A DNA stretch of 64,000 nucleotides from Flaccisagitta enflata (lineage: Eukaryota; Chaetognatha; Sagittoidea; Aphragmophora). How positions within the stretch are numbered: the first letter of the stretch is position 1; each line of letters starts with the position of its first letter. Below, piece by piece: positions 50,291 to 64,000 of this stretch. The DNA is taken from NCBI GenBank assembly GCA_965153355.1, contig OZ231127.1, positions 27,218,001 to 27,282,000 on the forward strand, read 5' to 3'. The notes under the pieces were generated by a model, which did not search any database, was not told where the DNA came from, and saw nothing but the letters and a program-made list of their open reading frames with translations. Made by a program: the position numbers and the translations under genes.

Positions 50291-51137
50291 GTGATCTCCT
50301 CTAATCACGGCATGACTGGCGGCGACGGCAACGCCGCGGTCCGTCTCTTCATTCGACGACGTTGTCCGTCCGATTGTTCCAGTGACTATCATAAACAATT
50401 CTTCGGTGCGCAGAGGACGATTTACGCTATGATCGACTCAGGCGCTGATCGCGACGTGATCAGTACCAATGTCATTTCGCAGTCTTCTGATTCCAACAAA
50501 AACAGTGCAAATGACGGTGATTACTGTGGGAAGTCATGTTGTTGAGGATCGTTTCATCGCATCATTCACTATGCAATCGGTCGACGAAGAATATGTCGTC
50601 GACGTCAACGACGCATTGGTGGGTGATTTGTTAACGAGTGAACGCGACATTCCTCCTTTTCTCCGCGACTTATCTGACCAACCTCACATCGGAGGCATAA
50701 AATTTCCAGAAGCTGAAGGCGGTGTGATGATGATCATCGGAGCGGCGCATGCGGATGCCGCCGTTGCTCAAGAAATCCGTCGAGGGCCTTCAGGATCTTT
50801 GACTTGCTTCAGATGTCTGTTCGGTTGGACTGTATGTGGAAAAACGGGCAAGAGAGGACGAGATATTGCGTCGATCAACGCTATCGCGACGGATGACCGC
50901 GTCCTCAACGATAATATCGATCGCATCCTCGACAATCGCGTCCTCAACAGCAACATTGACCGCATCTTCTACCATGACTTGGCATCGTCAATCGTCTCGC
51001 AAGAGGAGATGGGTGATTCCCTTGAAAATGTCAGAGCGTGCAAAACGTTAGAGGAAAAGACATATTTTTGCCCAATTGTGAAAAGTACTTTGCTCCCACA
51101 TGGAAATTTCATCACGAGAAAATCATGGAGATTCTGA
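50291..51137 (+). pseudogene. Aspartic protease and linker region of BEL/Pao pol
   Basis: The active-site motif IDSGADRDVI has its Asp at 50435-50437. A frame change near 50500 leads into a 222-codon open stretch that contains PHIGGIKFPEAEG and MMIIGAAHADAAVAQEIRRG, which resembles the DUF1758 segment between protease and reverse transcriptase in this group. The part from 50836 to 50990 has repeated (CT)CAACG(A/C)TAATATCGATCGCATC units encoding ILDNRVLN-type repeats. Confidence 0.7.
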
Positions 51138-52933
51138 GAAGAGTGAAATCACGACCAACTGCGATGAAGCGACTCGGTAATCAACGTTTTCGCTTCAAGC
51201 GTGATCCAGCCTTCAAAGAAAGAGTCTTCCGTGAAATCGAGAAGTTTTACGAGACGGGAGTGGCGATTGAGATTGATAACGTCGACGACGACGACGGCAT
51301 TGAGAAACCGCGCTGGTACTTGCCGCTTCATATTGCTGAACTGGCGCGAAAAACGCGCGCATGTCACGATGCGCCGTGGCACCGACGGGATCTCACTCAA
51401 TGATTTGCCGTCGGAGGTCCAAATTTGATGAATAGCTTAATGGACATCCTCATGCGTTGGAAGATCGCCTTTATGTGTGACATAAAGGCGTTCTTTCACC
51501 AGATCCGCGTCCATCCTGACGACGCTGATCTGTTCAGGATTCTTTTGGTTCAAAGACCGACTCTACGAGAAGCCATTTTGAATCTGTTCTTATCACATGT
51601 CTTCGCAGCCAATCCAGCTCATTCGTCACGCTCTTCACCGTCAGAAAGCATGCCAGCATCCGGCCCAAATATCCTACAACGCTACGCATCTTATTCGCTT
51701 GCTCGGTTTACGCCGACGACGGAAGTGGGGTGGGGATTCGTCGACGAAGCACTGCAGTTGAAGGTGGATGCAGTGGCGGCGATGGCTGAAGGCGGGATGG
51801 ATCTTGTGAAGTGGAAAAGTAATGCGCGGCAATTGATGGATGGAGATCCGAACGTGCCAATTCCCATCTCAGATAAGCAAGATGATGCGCCGACGAAGGT
51901 GTTGGGCGTCTCATGGCTTCCGGCGGAAGACGTCTTCATCTTCATCTGCGACGAGGAATTCAAAACTCTTAGAGCAAAAACACCTCGTCAATTGGTCTCC
52001 ATGCAAGCTAAACTTTATGATCCATTGGGATTTTGGAGCCCAAGCGCATACATCGGCAGACGACATCTTCAACTCTGTCGTCCACAGGAAGTGGGATGGG
52101 ATTCGCCTTTGGAGGAGAGCGTCGAGGAATCCTTCTTCCGTTACACTTCATCTTGGCCTCTCCTACAACAATACCGAATTGAACGCTGGTGGAATGGCGG
52201 CGTCGACAATAGTGACATTGCGGAGATAACAATTGAGATCTTTTGCGATGCGGCTCCAAAAGGCGGATATGGAGCAGTTGCATATCGACGTCAAGTCAAT
52301 CGAGATGGAGGTGTTCACATTTCGTTCATCGCCTCCAAATCCCACGTCATTCCACTTAATCCCAAACGTGCTTCTCATCACAACAGCGTTCCACGCGTCG
52401 AGATTGTATCCGCAGAAAAAGCAGTGCAGCTCAAACGCTTCGTCGGAAGGACCATCGAATTGGACAATCTCGTCGTCAGATTTTGGTCTGATTCTGAATC
52501 TGCACTGAAGATGATTTACAATCCGGCGAAACCAAGGCCTGTATTTTTCGCCAATCGTCTCTCCAAGATCCATAGCGGGTCTGATCCTCAACAGTGGCGC
52601 TGGGTTGATTCGTCAAATAACCCGGCGGACCACTGCAGCAGAGGCATCCAGGCCCATGAAGCCGAAAAATGGCGCCAATTCCATCATGGTCCTGCATTTT
52701 TGCGTCTTCCCGAAGATCAATGGCCAAAGATTTTAACATCGCGACGCGTCTCTATTTCTGCACAAGTCGCCGCATTGTATGTGGCTGAAAGTGAAAAGAA
52801 ACAAGTGGCCGACGCGATACTTCTTGCAGCAGCTTCTCGGGGAAAATGGATGCATAAGTTGCGGATCATCGGCATGGTTCTCATCGCAGCCAAAAGGTGG
52901 AGAGCGTATCCAAGGGCGAAGAAACAGTGTTAA
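51038..52933 (+). pseudogene. Reverse transcriptase and RNase H region of BEL/Pao pol
   Basis: The start of the polymerase (RFKRDPAF, RWYLPLH) lies in one frame. From 51425 a 502-codon frame carries the first catalytic Asp (CDIKAFFHQIRVHP, 51479). The YADD catalytic box is readable at 51709-51720 but in another frame, so the polymerase is broken. The same 502-codon frame resumes with KVLGVSWLPAEDVF, AKLYDPLGFWSPSAY and an RNase H-like part (EIFCDAAPKGGYGAVAY, PRVEIVSAEKAV, RFWSDSESALKM). The order and motifs are those of the Peptidase_A17/RT module of BEL/Pao. Confidence 0.82.
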
Positions 52934-53040
52934 GGGATCTCCTTCCTAAATCGGAAGTGACGCAAGACGTCTTGGAGGAGGCGTACAAACAGCTGGCCGG
53001 GTCAATGCAGCGGCATCATTATTCAGACGTCTTCTAACAA

Positions 53041-54260
53041 TTGGAGTTGGGAAAAGTCTTCAAACCAGAAAGCCGTCATGACTTCATAAAAAATAAAGAG
53101 ATGCGGAAATTGAATCCTTTCGTCGACGACGACGGTATCATTCGTGTCGGCAGTCGATTGGAAAACGCCGACATCGCACATGACGCCAAATTTCCCTTCA
53201 TCCTGCCGCCAAAAGACGAGAATGTGAAATCATTGATTCGCCATTATCATCACAATGATTTTCACGCGGGTGCAAAGCATTGTGACATTGTGCCACCATG
53301 CCAATTTGTGATTACAAAAGGTCTTCAGGCTGTCAAGAGCTTCGCATAACACGCGGCTTAGATGCCAGAAGAACTTTAAAAAGAACGCAAATCAGCAAAT
53401 GGCCAATCTCCCATCAAATCGCGCCAATCCTGCACCTGTCTTTGCAGAGACTGGATTGGATGTCATGGGGCATTTCCTAGTTAAGATGAACGGGCGTGCT
53501 GATCACAGTGTGGATCGCAGTGTTCACCTGCTTGCAAGGTCACGCGTCCATGGGAATTGCTCAACATGTCAGCCGATGCGATGGTAATGCAATCATCCGC
53601 TTTGCAGCAAGGCGTTCAGGAATCCGCCGTTTCACATCAGATTGCGGGACGAATTTAGTAGGCGCCAATAATATCCTCAAGAAGGAGATGGAAGCTTGGA
53701 ACCGCTCGTCAACTCCCGACCATGCGCGGCCCTTTCGGTGGGATTTCATCACGCGAGACCTCACCATGAGGGGTGTGGGGAGAGAATCGTCGCTCTCTTT
53801 AAGCGCCATCTTGCTCCCATCTCGACTGGTTTCATCCTCCAGGCCGACGCCTTCAACACTGCCGTTGTCGAAGTTGAAGGAATTCTCAATCGTCGTCCTC
53901 TAACAGCGATCAGCGATGATCCAAATGACTCTGAGGCCCTTACACCGAATCATATCCTCAATCCATCGACATCAGGTCACGCCCTCTAGATCTGGTGCAG
54001 CAAAGGCGTCAGCAGCGCCGACTCTGCGAAGATTCAATGGAAGCGTGCGCAATCGCGTGTGGATGCATTTTGGAAATCGTGGAGGGTCGAATATTTGTCG
54101 CTTCTTCTCGTGCGAAGCAAATGGTCGAGATCAGAGAAAGACTTTGCGGTGGATGACATGGTCATCGTCATGGACGAAACGCTGCCTCGTCTGAGTTGGA
54201 GTTCAGGACGTGTCATGGGCGTCGAGGTTCGTCAGCCCATGTCCGGAGGAGCTCATCCGA
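53041..54260 (+). pseudogene. Integrase and C-terminal region of BEL/Pao pol
   Basis: LNPFVDDDGIIRVGSRLENA precedes a zinc-binding part with HYHHNDFHAGAKHC (53232-53283). The core follows in shifting frames: FAETGLDVMGHF (first Asp, about 53440-53475), FTSDCGTNLVGA (53630-53665, Cys where Asn is usual) and VEVEGILNRRPL (Glu, about 53868). The tail (54059-54283), with FWKSWRVEYLSLLLVRSKW and VDDMVIVMDE, matches the DUF5641-type end of BEL pol. At least three frame changes inactivate it. Confidence 0.78.
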
Positions 54261-54283
54261 GCGCCAAGATGGAAGGAAGATAA

Positions 54284-57200
54284 GTGACGAGGAGCCGCAC
54301 GAGAAGCTCAGTGCGGCTGGAATTGGACTCATAAAAACGCTAAGATTTGAAGAGAAAAAGGCGCATGGGCTGTCCATTAAATAACTATAGATATAGTGAT
54401 TGAGACTCTGACTTGTTATATTTACAAAGAGTTATTATTATTCATATTTTAGTTCTGATTATCCCTGCTTCCATCTTTCCTCTTGTCAATTATGTTGTCC
54501 ATTTCCCCTTACTACATCAAACACTGATTCATTCGCTCTGTCTATATGTACATATTATTGTGCCAAAATCCGTTCTTACCATTATCAGTTCTCAATACGA
54601 ACATTTCAGAGCTTCCGCTGACGACGTCATTCCATCCTCTAAGTCCAGGTTCGCATCTTGAAGTCGCTCGTCGGAGTCAAGATGTCCAGTCAGCAGCGTC
54701 TCGAGAGGCAAGCCGACGTGTCGGCGTGTACGGATCCTTGGATCTTCATCGGCTCTTCAACGACGGCTCGACTCGAGAGGGATCTGCATCCACGACGTCG
54801 TTCGGGCGGAGGAGGAGGCTGTCGCGTTGGCAGCCTTGTGGCGACCTTCGTTCCGTCGTAGACGCAAAATGGCGAATATAAAGCGTCAACAAGATGATGC
54901 GTTGGTAAATCGTCAACAGCCATCCAAGGCCGTTGATCCCGCGTCGCTTCCTCCATTGGTGGTCATCAAAGATGGAGGTTCGAGGCGGATCTCGATCAAT
55001 CGGCCGCCGACGGACTTATCCACCACTTCTGCGGCGGCGTCATCATCATCGGATTTGCCCCCATCGCCTCGCCACTTCTGCCCCTTGATTTGATGCATGG
55101 CGTCTGAAGTGGAGTCAGCGTCATAGCTTCTGCGTCCAACGCAGCGGAGGCGAAGAGAGTCGGTCAATGATGGGCAGTGGAGGAGGAGGATGGAGACAGG
55201 AGGAGGTGTTAGTGAATGGGGAGGCGGTGGAGAAAGACATTGACCCGGAAGTGGACACTGCGACGCCGGAAGAGAAACACCAACGGATGCAGGCGCGTTG
55301 GTGGTATCGTATCATCAGTCCGGACGTCGAAGTATCTCTCCTCTTCAAAGAGTTTGAAAAACTTTCGGTATGCTGCAACAAACAAACTCTCATGCGCTCA
55401 TCGGCTAATCAAACAGAGCTTGGCTCGGAGACTCTGGAGCGCAAAATCCAAAGCAACAAAAGAAGGAGGAGCATGATAAGGAGGTTCGTCATGGTCAGGC
55501 GGCGAAGAGGAAGAATGCGGCTCCGAAGCCTCCTGATGCAGCTGCAAATTCATCTGCAGCAACTTCCGTCGCGACGCTTCCGCAACTCCATAGCGGTGTT
55601 GTGCTCGACGCAGCCACTCTTCATCAGCGGCAATTCACTCTACAGCATCAGAGTGATCAATCGCGCCTGGATTGGTTCATCCCCAAATCCAGCAGCAACA
55701 GGGTCCTCGTGACGTCACTCCCTCACAACAGTCGAAGAGATCACGTCGGGGAAAGACTCCACAAACGCGCAACGGTGCCGAGTCAACAAAAAGGGCCAAA
55801 TTCCAAAAGCAAAGGCCCCCTTCAAGCGCCTCCAGGCGCGCCCCCTGCTGCTGTCACGCCCAAAGGCCAAGGAGAGGCTTCAAGCGGTTAGTCGACGACA
55901 ACGTTGGCAGCAACCCGGAAGCTGAATCAGGCGCCTGGGGCAGCAGCAAGGAAAGCCAAGAGGCTGGGAAGAAGCAGCAGCAACCAAGGGAGGGGGTTCT
56001 ACTTGCGGTGCTTCGGCGTCAGCTGTTAAACCTCCAAGTCTCTGGTCAGCAGAGCGGGGCGTCTTCCTTTCACTCGCAGCCATCAAAAGCAGCGGTAGGA
56101 AGCGAACTTGAATTTGGCGGTGCTTCAGCATCTGTTAAAGCTGGTGTAGCGCCTCGTCAGCAAACCGAGTCTGCCCAAGGTCTGCAGCAAGTGCAGAACC
56201 CGCCTCCCACGTCGGATCCAGCTTTGATCCTGCGCATGGACCACCACATCGCCGAGGAGTCATTGCTCGTGAAGCCTCTTTACTGACCTCAAATGCTCCA
56301 TTGGGGGTGGTGAAGAATTTAGCATCAAGGCTTCCAAAAGACTTCTTCGTTAAACTTCCTCCGCGTCAAGCAGAGTTGAAGCGGCTCGTCAGAATCTTAG
56401 GCAAGAGAGGATTCGTGTAACATCCAAAGGGGAGAGACGATGCTCGTCGAGCAGCAATGGCTGCGGACAATGAGGTGGTCAAAGGCAACAAGCGGGTCGT
56501 GGAACTGGAGAAGCAGCTTGAAAAGGAGAAGCAGGCCTGTGCGATGAAGGCTAAGAAGAAAGAGGAAGCGGTGGAGCGCGCAAAGGCGGCTATGGCCGTC
56601 GACACAAAAACTTCGTCCGCTGTGCGTCCTAAATTTCGACTGGCGCCGGATTGCGATGCAGCATCTCCACCTCCTGCGTCTTCTCCTGCAGAAAAAGTCG
56701 GTCAGCAGATCCCGTCGCAAAAAAACGCTCCCAAGCCTGGGAATAAGAAAAATCGAACCAGGCCTTGGAAAAATCAGACCGCCAGCTAAACGCTGATTGG
56801 TGCCACGACCAGTTGCTGTTCAGTTTAACTGCAATTTGCAACATGGGCGTGGAGGCGCTAAATCATTAATGAGGATCGTATTCCACCATCACATCCTCAT
56901 CCCATCGATGGACAGAGCTGACCAAGTCGGAGGCGCTACCCGGGGCGTGGGAATGGCGTCCGCCCCGGGGCCTGGTGAAAAACTTCAGCGTAAGTATCAT
57001 GGTTTGGGAAAGGTTGAGGTTGAGTTTTTGTGGTAAATTTGAATCTGTGTACGATAAGAACTTTACTAATCAATCTGCCCCTGTTCTTTCTCTTTCTTTT
57101 TCTTCCCTTCGGGGAGGATTCACTCTCAGACGGCTGCACCACCTGCGCCTTTCGATGCGGTCGCCGGTGTCGACATCATTCATCGCCTTTAGCCCACTGA

Positions 57201-57821
57201 TTGTCGAGATGTTGGAGTCCCGGAGTGACCCGCTCGTCTCTGTAATGGAGAAGGCGCAGGTGATGTGTTCGTTCCATGATGCTTACTAATTTTTCTTTTT
57301 TTTAACAGATTCGTTTTTATTATATAGTTAGTAATTTATTTAATTTTGTCTTGTTTTGTTTGGTTGTTTGGAACATGTACATTTTGTTGTGTTTGTTTTA
57401 GACATGGTCTTTTTAGTCATTATTACGAATACTTTCGTATGACATATTTAGTGGTATGCCCCCACTTACTATTTCCTCTCAGTCAATCCCAGGCTTGGAG
57501 TGCTCCAAGGCCGTTCCCCTTCCCCCTTCCCTTTAACTTTCACAGACGGGTGCCTCAACCTCCTCGTCGCCGCCTCGTCTCCATCCGCGTCATCGTTGAT
57601 CGTTGAAAATTTGCTGGTGATGGATCCTTTCCGGACGGGAATCATCATTCGTGCAGTCGTCGATCTGTTGATAGTTAGGGTGGGGATGTAAGAGGCGGTG
57701 GACGGGGGGGAGGGGCGGGGGCCAGGTCTATGTAAATTTTTTTAAGGAAGGTAGTATCGGTTTTTTAGTAGGGTTTCCCCGACTGGAATGAGATGTCAGT
57801 TTTGAAATTCGTGAAATTCAC
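54284..57821 (+). pseudogene. Extra ~3.5-kb region between pol and 3' LTR, origin unknown
   Basis: Several same-strand open segments occur: 54827-55093, 55167-55712, 55672-56286 and 56457-56789. They encode Gly/Pro/Gln/Ser-rich sequence and one Lys/Glu-rich coiled-coil-like stretch (VVELEKQLEKEKQACAMKAK, about 56490-56550). No signal peptide, membrane span or envelope-like feature is visible. The composition is like the gag region, so a second gag-like ORF or a captured gene is possible. I cannot assign a function. Confidence 0.5.
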
Positions 57822-57834
57822 AAATGGGGCAGAA

Positions 57835-58720
57835 TGTTAGAAATGTATGTCTGTCGTTTCTTAAAGTATGTAATGCTTTGTCTCTTTGCGTGCTTTTGGC
57901 TTTTCCTCTTTCTCGATTATTCAATGCGCGTCTTTTGTTTCGCCATTTTTGTGTAGGCAGCTAGATGGGTAACCATATGATTGCGCCTTGTATTTTGTGC
58001 CATTTGTTTTATTACGTAGGCGGAACATACGTAACCTGGGTGCTAGTATCGTCCAATTTTGGATTGATTGATTTTATTTATTTACGGCATTGTTTCTTAC
58101 AAAGTGATTGATTGATTTTTGTGGTGATTTGAATGCGCCCTTGGAGATTCACTAATTTCAATAATCTCTCATCTTTTATTGCAGATAAACATAAGACGGA
58201 CAATTAACGTTAATTTGACCCGACAGACTGTAGGTTTGAAACCAGCAAAAGTAAGGCCTAAGTAAGTTTTATAGACGCGTCTTTGCTTTTATTAACGTTG
58301 TTTTTTATCTTGTTTTCCGGTCTGTTATTTTGTCTTTAGCTCCTTTTGCATTTTTATCGCCGGATTTTAGTATGGTTTTTATCGCTTGCCCAATCAGCTT
58401 GCTATGGGGATGATATGGATGAATTTAATGGGATGGGCCGGGGCGGGCAGGTATTATCCCAGGGTGGCATGGGCTCTGAAGGGTAGACATGTTGTCATGT
58501 GCTGTTTCTATCCTTTATTGTCCTATCTCCCGTTCATGTTATCTTTTGCGTTTGCTGATCACAATTAACGCCCACTTTCCCTTTCCTTTTTTCCCCTCTC
58601 TTCAGTTGTTGAAACTTTATGGAGACCATGAGGCGATGCTTCCTGCTTTTCCAATCGGCCAACTTTCTTTCACCACAAGTCGTCAGTCAGATAGACGCTC
58701 ATAGACAGTGCCAGTTGAAA
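57835..58720 (+). repeat. 3' LTR
   Basis: Starts TGTTAGAAATGTATG. It is preceded by a purine tract AAATGGGGCAGAA (about 57822-57834) that fits a polypurine primer. About 886 bp, with several small indels relative to the 5' LTR. Confidence 0.85.
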
Positions 58721-58734
58721 CTCGTGGGCGCATT

Positions 58735-58738
<4 letters not shown>

Positions 58739-58771
<33 letters not shown>
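58739..58771. repeat. (CT)n microsatellite
   Basis: A short CT run just outside the 3' LTR. It continues as a T/C-rich stretch to 58797 that serves as a pyrimidine run for the acceptor CACACCTTAG (58801). Confidence 0.95.
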
Positions 58772-58772
<1 letters not shown>

Positions 58773-58827
58773 TCTTTTTTTTCCTTTTTGTCACACCTTA
58801 GCCCAGTGATTTTGATGTTGCTAATAT

Positions 58828-62621
<3,794 letters not shown>

Positions 62622-62625
62622 AGAG

Positions 62626-62820
62626 AACAAGGCTAGATACATGGTCAATACCAGTCGCGGACGAGTGGACAAGCATGTTTTCGAACTTTCCCACTGAATC
62701 AAACGGACCAACGGACCGATGGACCGATAGACCGATGGACTAATAGACCAACTTTCGATAGACCAACGTTTCAATGGACGAAAAAAGCCTCTTTTAGAGT
62801 CGCGAGTCCACGACTAAAAA
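62626..62820 (+). mobile_element. Family 1 element starting 4 nt after a stop codon
   Basis: AACAAGGCTAGATACATGG, left motif GTCGCGGAC, an ACCGATGGACCGATAG run, hairpin GTCGCGAGTCCACGAC, then TAAAAA. Left motif and right arm differ at one position. It would form the start of the 3' untranslated region of the 58828-62621 gene. Confidence 0.72.
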
Positions 62821-63202
62821 CCGATATGCCTCCTGATTTTGTAGCGAGGATAATTTCTTGTCCACTCCATTTTTCCCTCTTTTTGCCCTCTTTATTTTCT
62901 TTCTTTCTTTTGATCGGTTTTTCGTTACATGTCATGTGGTTTCCTAGTAATTGTTTTCTCCATCCTCATCTCTCTCCACCCAGGGCTCGGCAAAATTTTT
63001 AGCTGCTTACAAGCTTGATTTTCCTGATACTTTCTGCCTATAAGATTTTGGATACTAGAGGAAAAGCAATTTCATTTATGATGGGCATATTTGTTTCTGT
63101 GGTTACAAGTTACAACTACTGATACTCTGACAAAATAAGACTATTGAAAAAAACAACAATTACAACAACAACAACAACAACAACAACAGCAACAACACAC
63201 TT

Positions 63203-63233
<31 letters not shown>

Positions 63234-63527
63234 GATTAACAACAACAACAACAACAATGATACAATACCTTGTAATCAAAATTTGCAATTGATTTTATTT
63301 CTGTTGTACGGTTGCTGCTTATTTGTATCAATCTACCACTTCATTGTAGATTAAATGAACAAACCTTACAATGTTACTTTATCAGGAAGATTCTTACTCT
63401 TGGATCCATTGCAGATGATCTACATTTTAGAAACGATAAGGAACAAATGGTAATCAGTGAATCAAAGTTTTTTTTTCTTTTCAGAAAGCGATAAAAGGGA
63501 TAAAACTGACTCTCAGTTAGAAAAGCA
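62821..63527. other. Intergenic with (AAC)n units
   Basis: Mixed sequence; CAA/AAC trinucleotide units occur at about 63160-63257. No gene is seen on either strand. Confidence 0.5.
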
Positions 63528-63679
63528 TTAGTCTTCGCATGCAGAGCACAATTGGGTAGGCGCTTTGCATTTTCTGTTCTTGGGACAAGATTTCTTGAAA
63601 CCACCTTCGGAATCGCAACCAAGAAGAACCACACAACCACATGAGTCAGGGACAAAAACAGGCCTCTTACCACGGGGAC
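63528..63679 (-). CDS. 3'-terminal exon of a Cys-rich, probably secreted protein
   Basis: On the - strand the acceptor CTCTTTCTCTCTCAG ends a (CT)n tract. The exon completes a split codon, encodes 49 residues and ends at a stop at 63528-63530. Seven Cys are present (DSCGCVVLLGC, SCPKNRKC, QLCSAC) with a basic middle part, and the last residues are ACED. The start reads (G)PRGKRP, which could be a dibasic processing site or the end of a Gly-Pro stretch. The Cys pattern suggests a disulphide-rich extracellular domain. The family is not recognised, and upstream exons lie beyond the window or were not found. Confidence 0.5.
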
Positions 63680-63681
63680 CT

Positions 63682-63689
<8 letters not shown>

Positions 63690-63767
<78 letters not shown>

Positions 63768-63768
63768 G
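63690..63768. repeat. (AG)n-(ACAG)n compound microsatellite
   Basis: About 47 nt of AG then eight ACAG units. On the - strand it supplies the pyrimidine tract of the acceptor at 63680. Confidence 0.97.
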
Positions 63769-64000
63769 CCAAAGAGCTTTACCAATTATCTGTCTGAATT
63801 ATTTGTGTTGGTATTAACTTTTTTTCCCATTACAAAAAAATAAATCTTCCTACCTGAAAAACAAGCATTGACTTTGGAAGAGCGGTGTTATTAACTTATT
63901 AATCTAGGTATAACAATCAGTTGGGTCTTTTTACAAGATTTTCTTTTTTGCAATTCTTCAAATGCCATCAATCTGGGCCTGGCGCTAGGCCGGGAGCTTG
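63769..64000. other. Window end, nothing recognised
   Basis: No supported exon. The last 30 nt are GC-rich, unlike the preceding sequence. Confidence 0.35.

Larger units (their letters stand above)
45586..58720 (+). mobile_element. BEL/Pao-type LTR retrotransposon, decayed, ~13.1 kb
   Basis: Direct LTRs of about 890 bp flank gag, protease, reverse transcriptase/RNase H and integrase regions in BEL/Pao order. The flanks CTCAT (45581-45585) and CTCGT (58721-58725) may be a 5-bp target duplication with one mismatch. The LTRs differ by many substitutions and short indels, and the coding region changes frame repeatedly, so this is an old, inactive copy. An unusually long region of about 3.5 kb lies between pol and the 3' LTR. 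Confidence 0.88.

Overview
The window looks like nuclear DNA of an animal, most likely an invertebrate that I cannot name. The evidence is a gene with nine GT-AG exons encoding an SLC43-family membrane transporter, a BEL/Pao-type LTR retrotransposon (a group known from animals), and no bacterial gene organisation. Long perfect microsatellites, mainly (AG)n/(CT)n with (AC)n, (GAA)n, (GAAA)n, (GTT)n and (TA)n, make up roughly a tenth of the sequence by eye. Most long open frames in the window are translations of these tracts and are not genes.

Layout. 1-5.9 kb: microsatellites and one small hairpin-ended element. 5.93-8.08 kb: a foldback element with two 871-nt arms in opposite orientation and a direct repeat at its edges. 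8.1-20.3 kb: microsatellites and several non-autonomous elements, with no supported gene. 20.3-26.9 kb: minisatellites, then a tandem array of a ~888-bp satellite with two units carrying the same internal deletion. 26.9-32.6 kb: dispersed repeats. 32.6-42.5 kb: the SLC43-like gene on the + strand, whose introns hold many elements and whose splice acceptors repeatedly abut microsatellites. 45.2-45.6 kb: the 3'-terminal exon of a - strand conserved protein of unknown function. Its upstream side is directly cut by, or adjoins, a decayed 13.1-kb BEL/Pao element (45.59-58.72 kb). 58.8-62.6 kb: a likely small + strand gene with four 10-residue repeats and a GPI-signal-like C-terminus, and unassigned - strand coding sequence inside its intron. 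63.5-63.7 kb: a Cys-rich - strand 3'-terminal exon.

The most interesting signal is a set of about fifteen short elements (AACAAGG ... TAAAAA). In each, a 9-bp motif near the left end is the inverted complement of the right-terminal hairpin, and the two change together between copies (for example GTCGCGGAC/GTCCGCGAC, GTTGCGGAC/GTCCGCAAC, GATGCGTCC/GGACGCATC, GGTGCGAC/GTCGCACC). A second, larger family (ends GGTCAGCGG and GCCGCTGCCCAAAAA) follows the same plan with 20-60 bp covarying arms around an internal ladder of ~20-bp repeats. Both resemble Helentron-associated (HINE/DINE-like) elements, but I see no transposase here, so their class is inferred.
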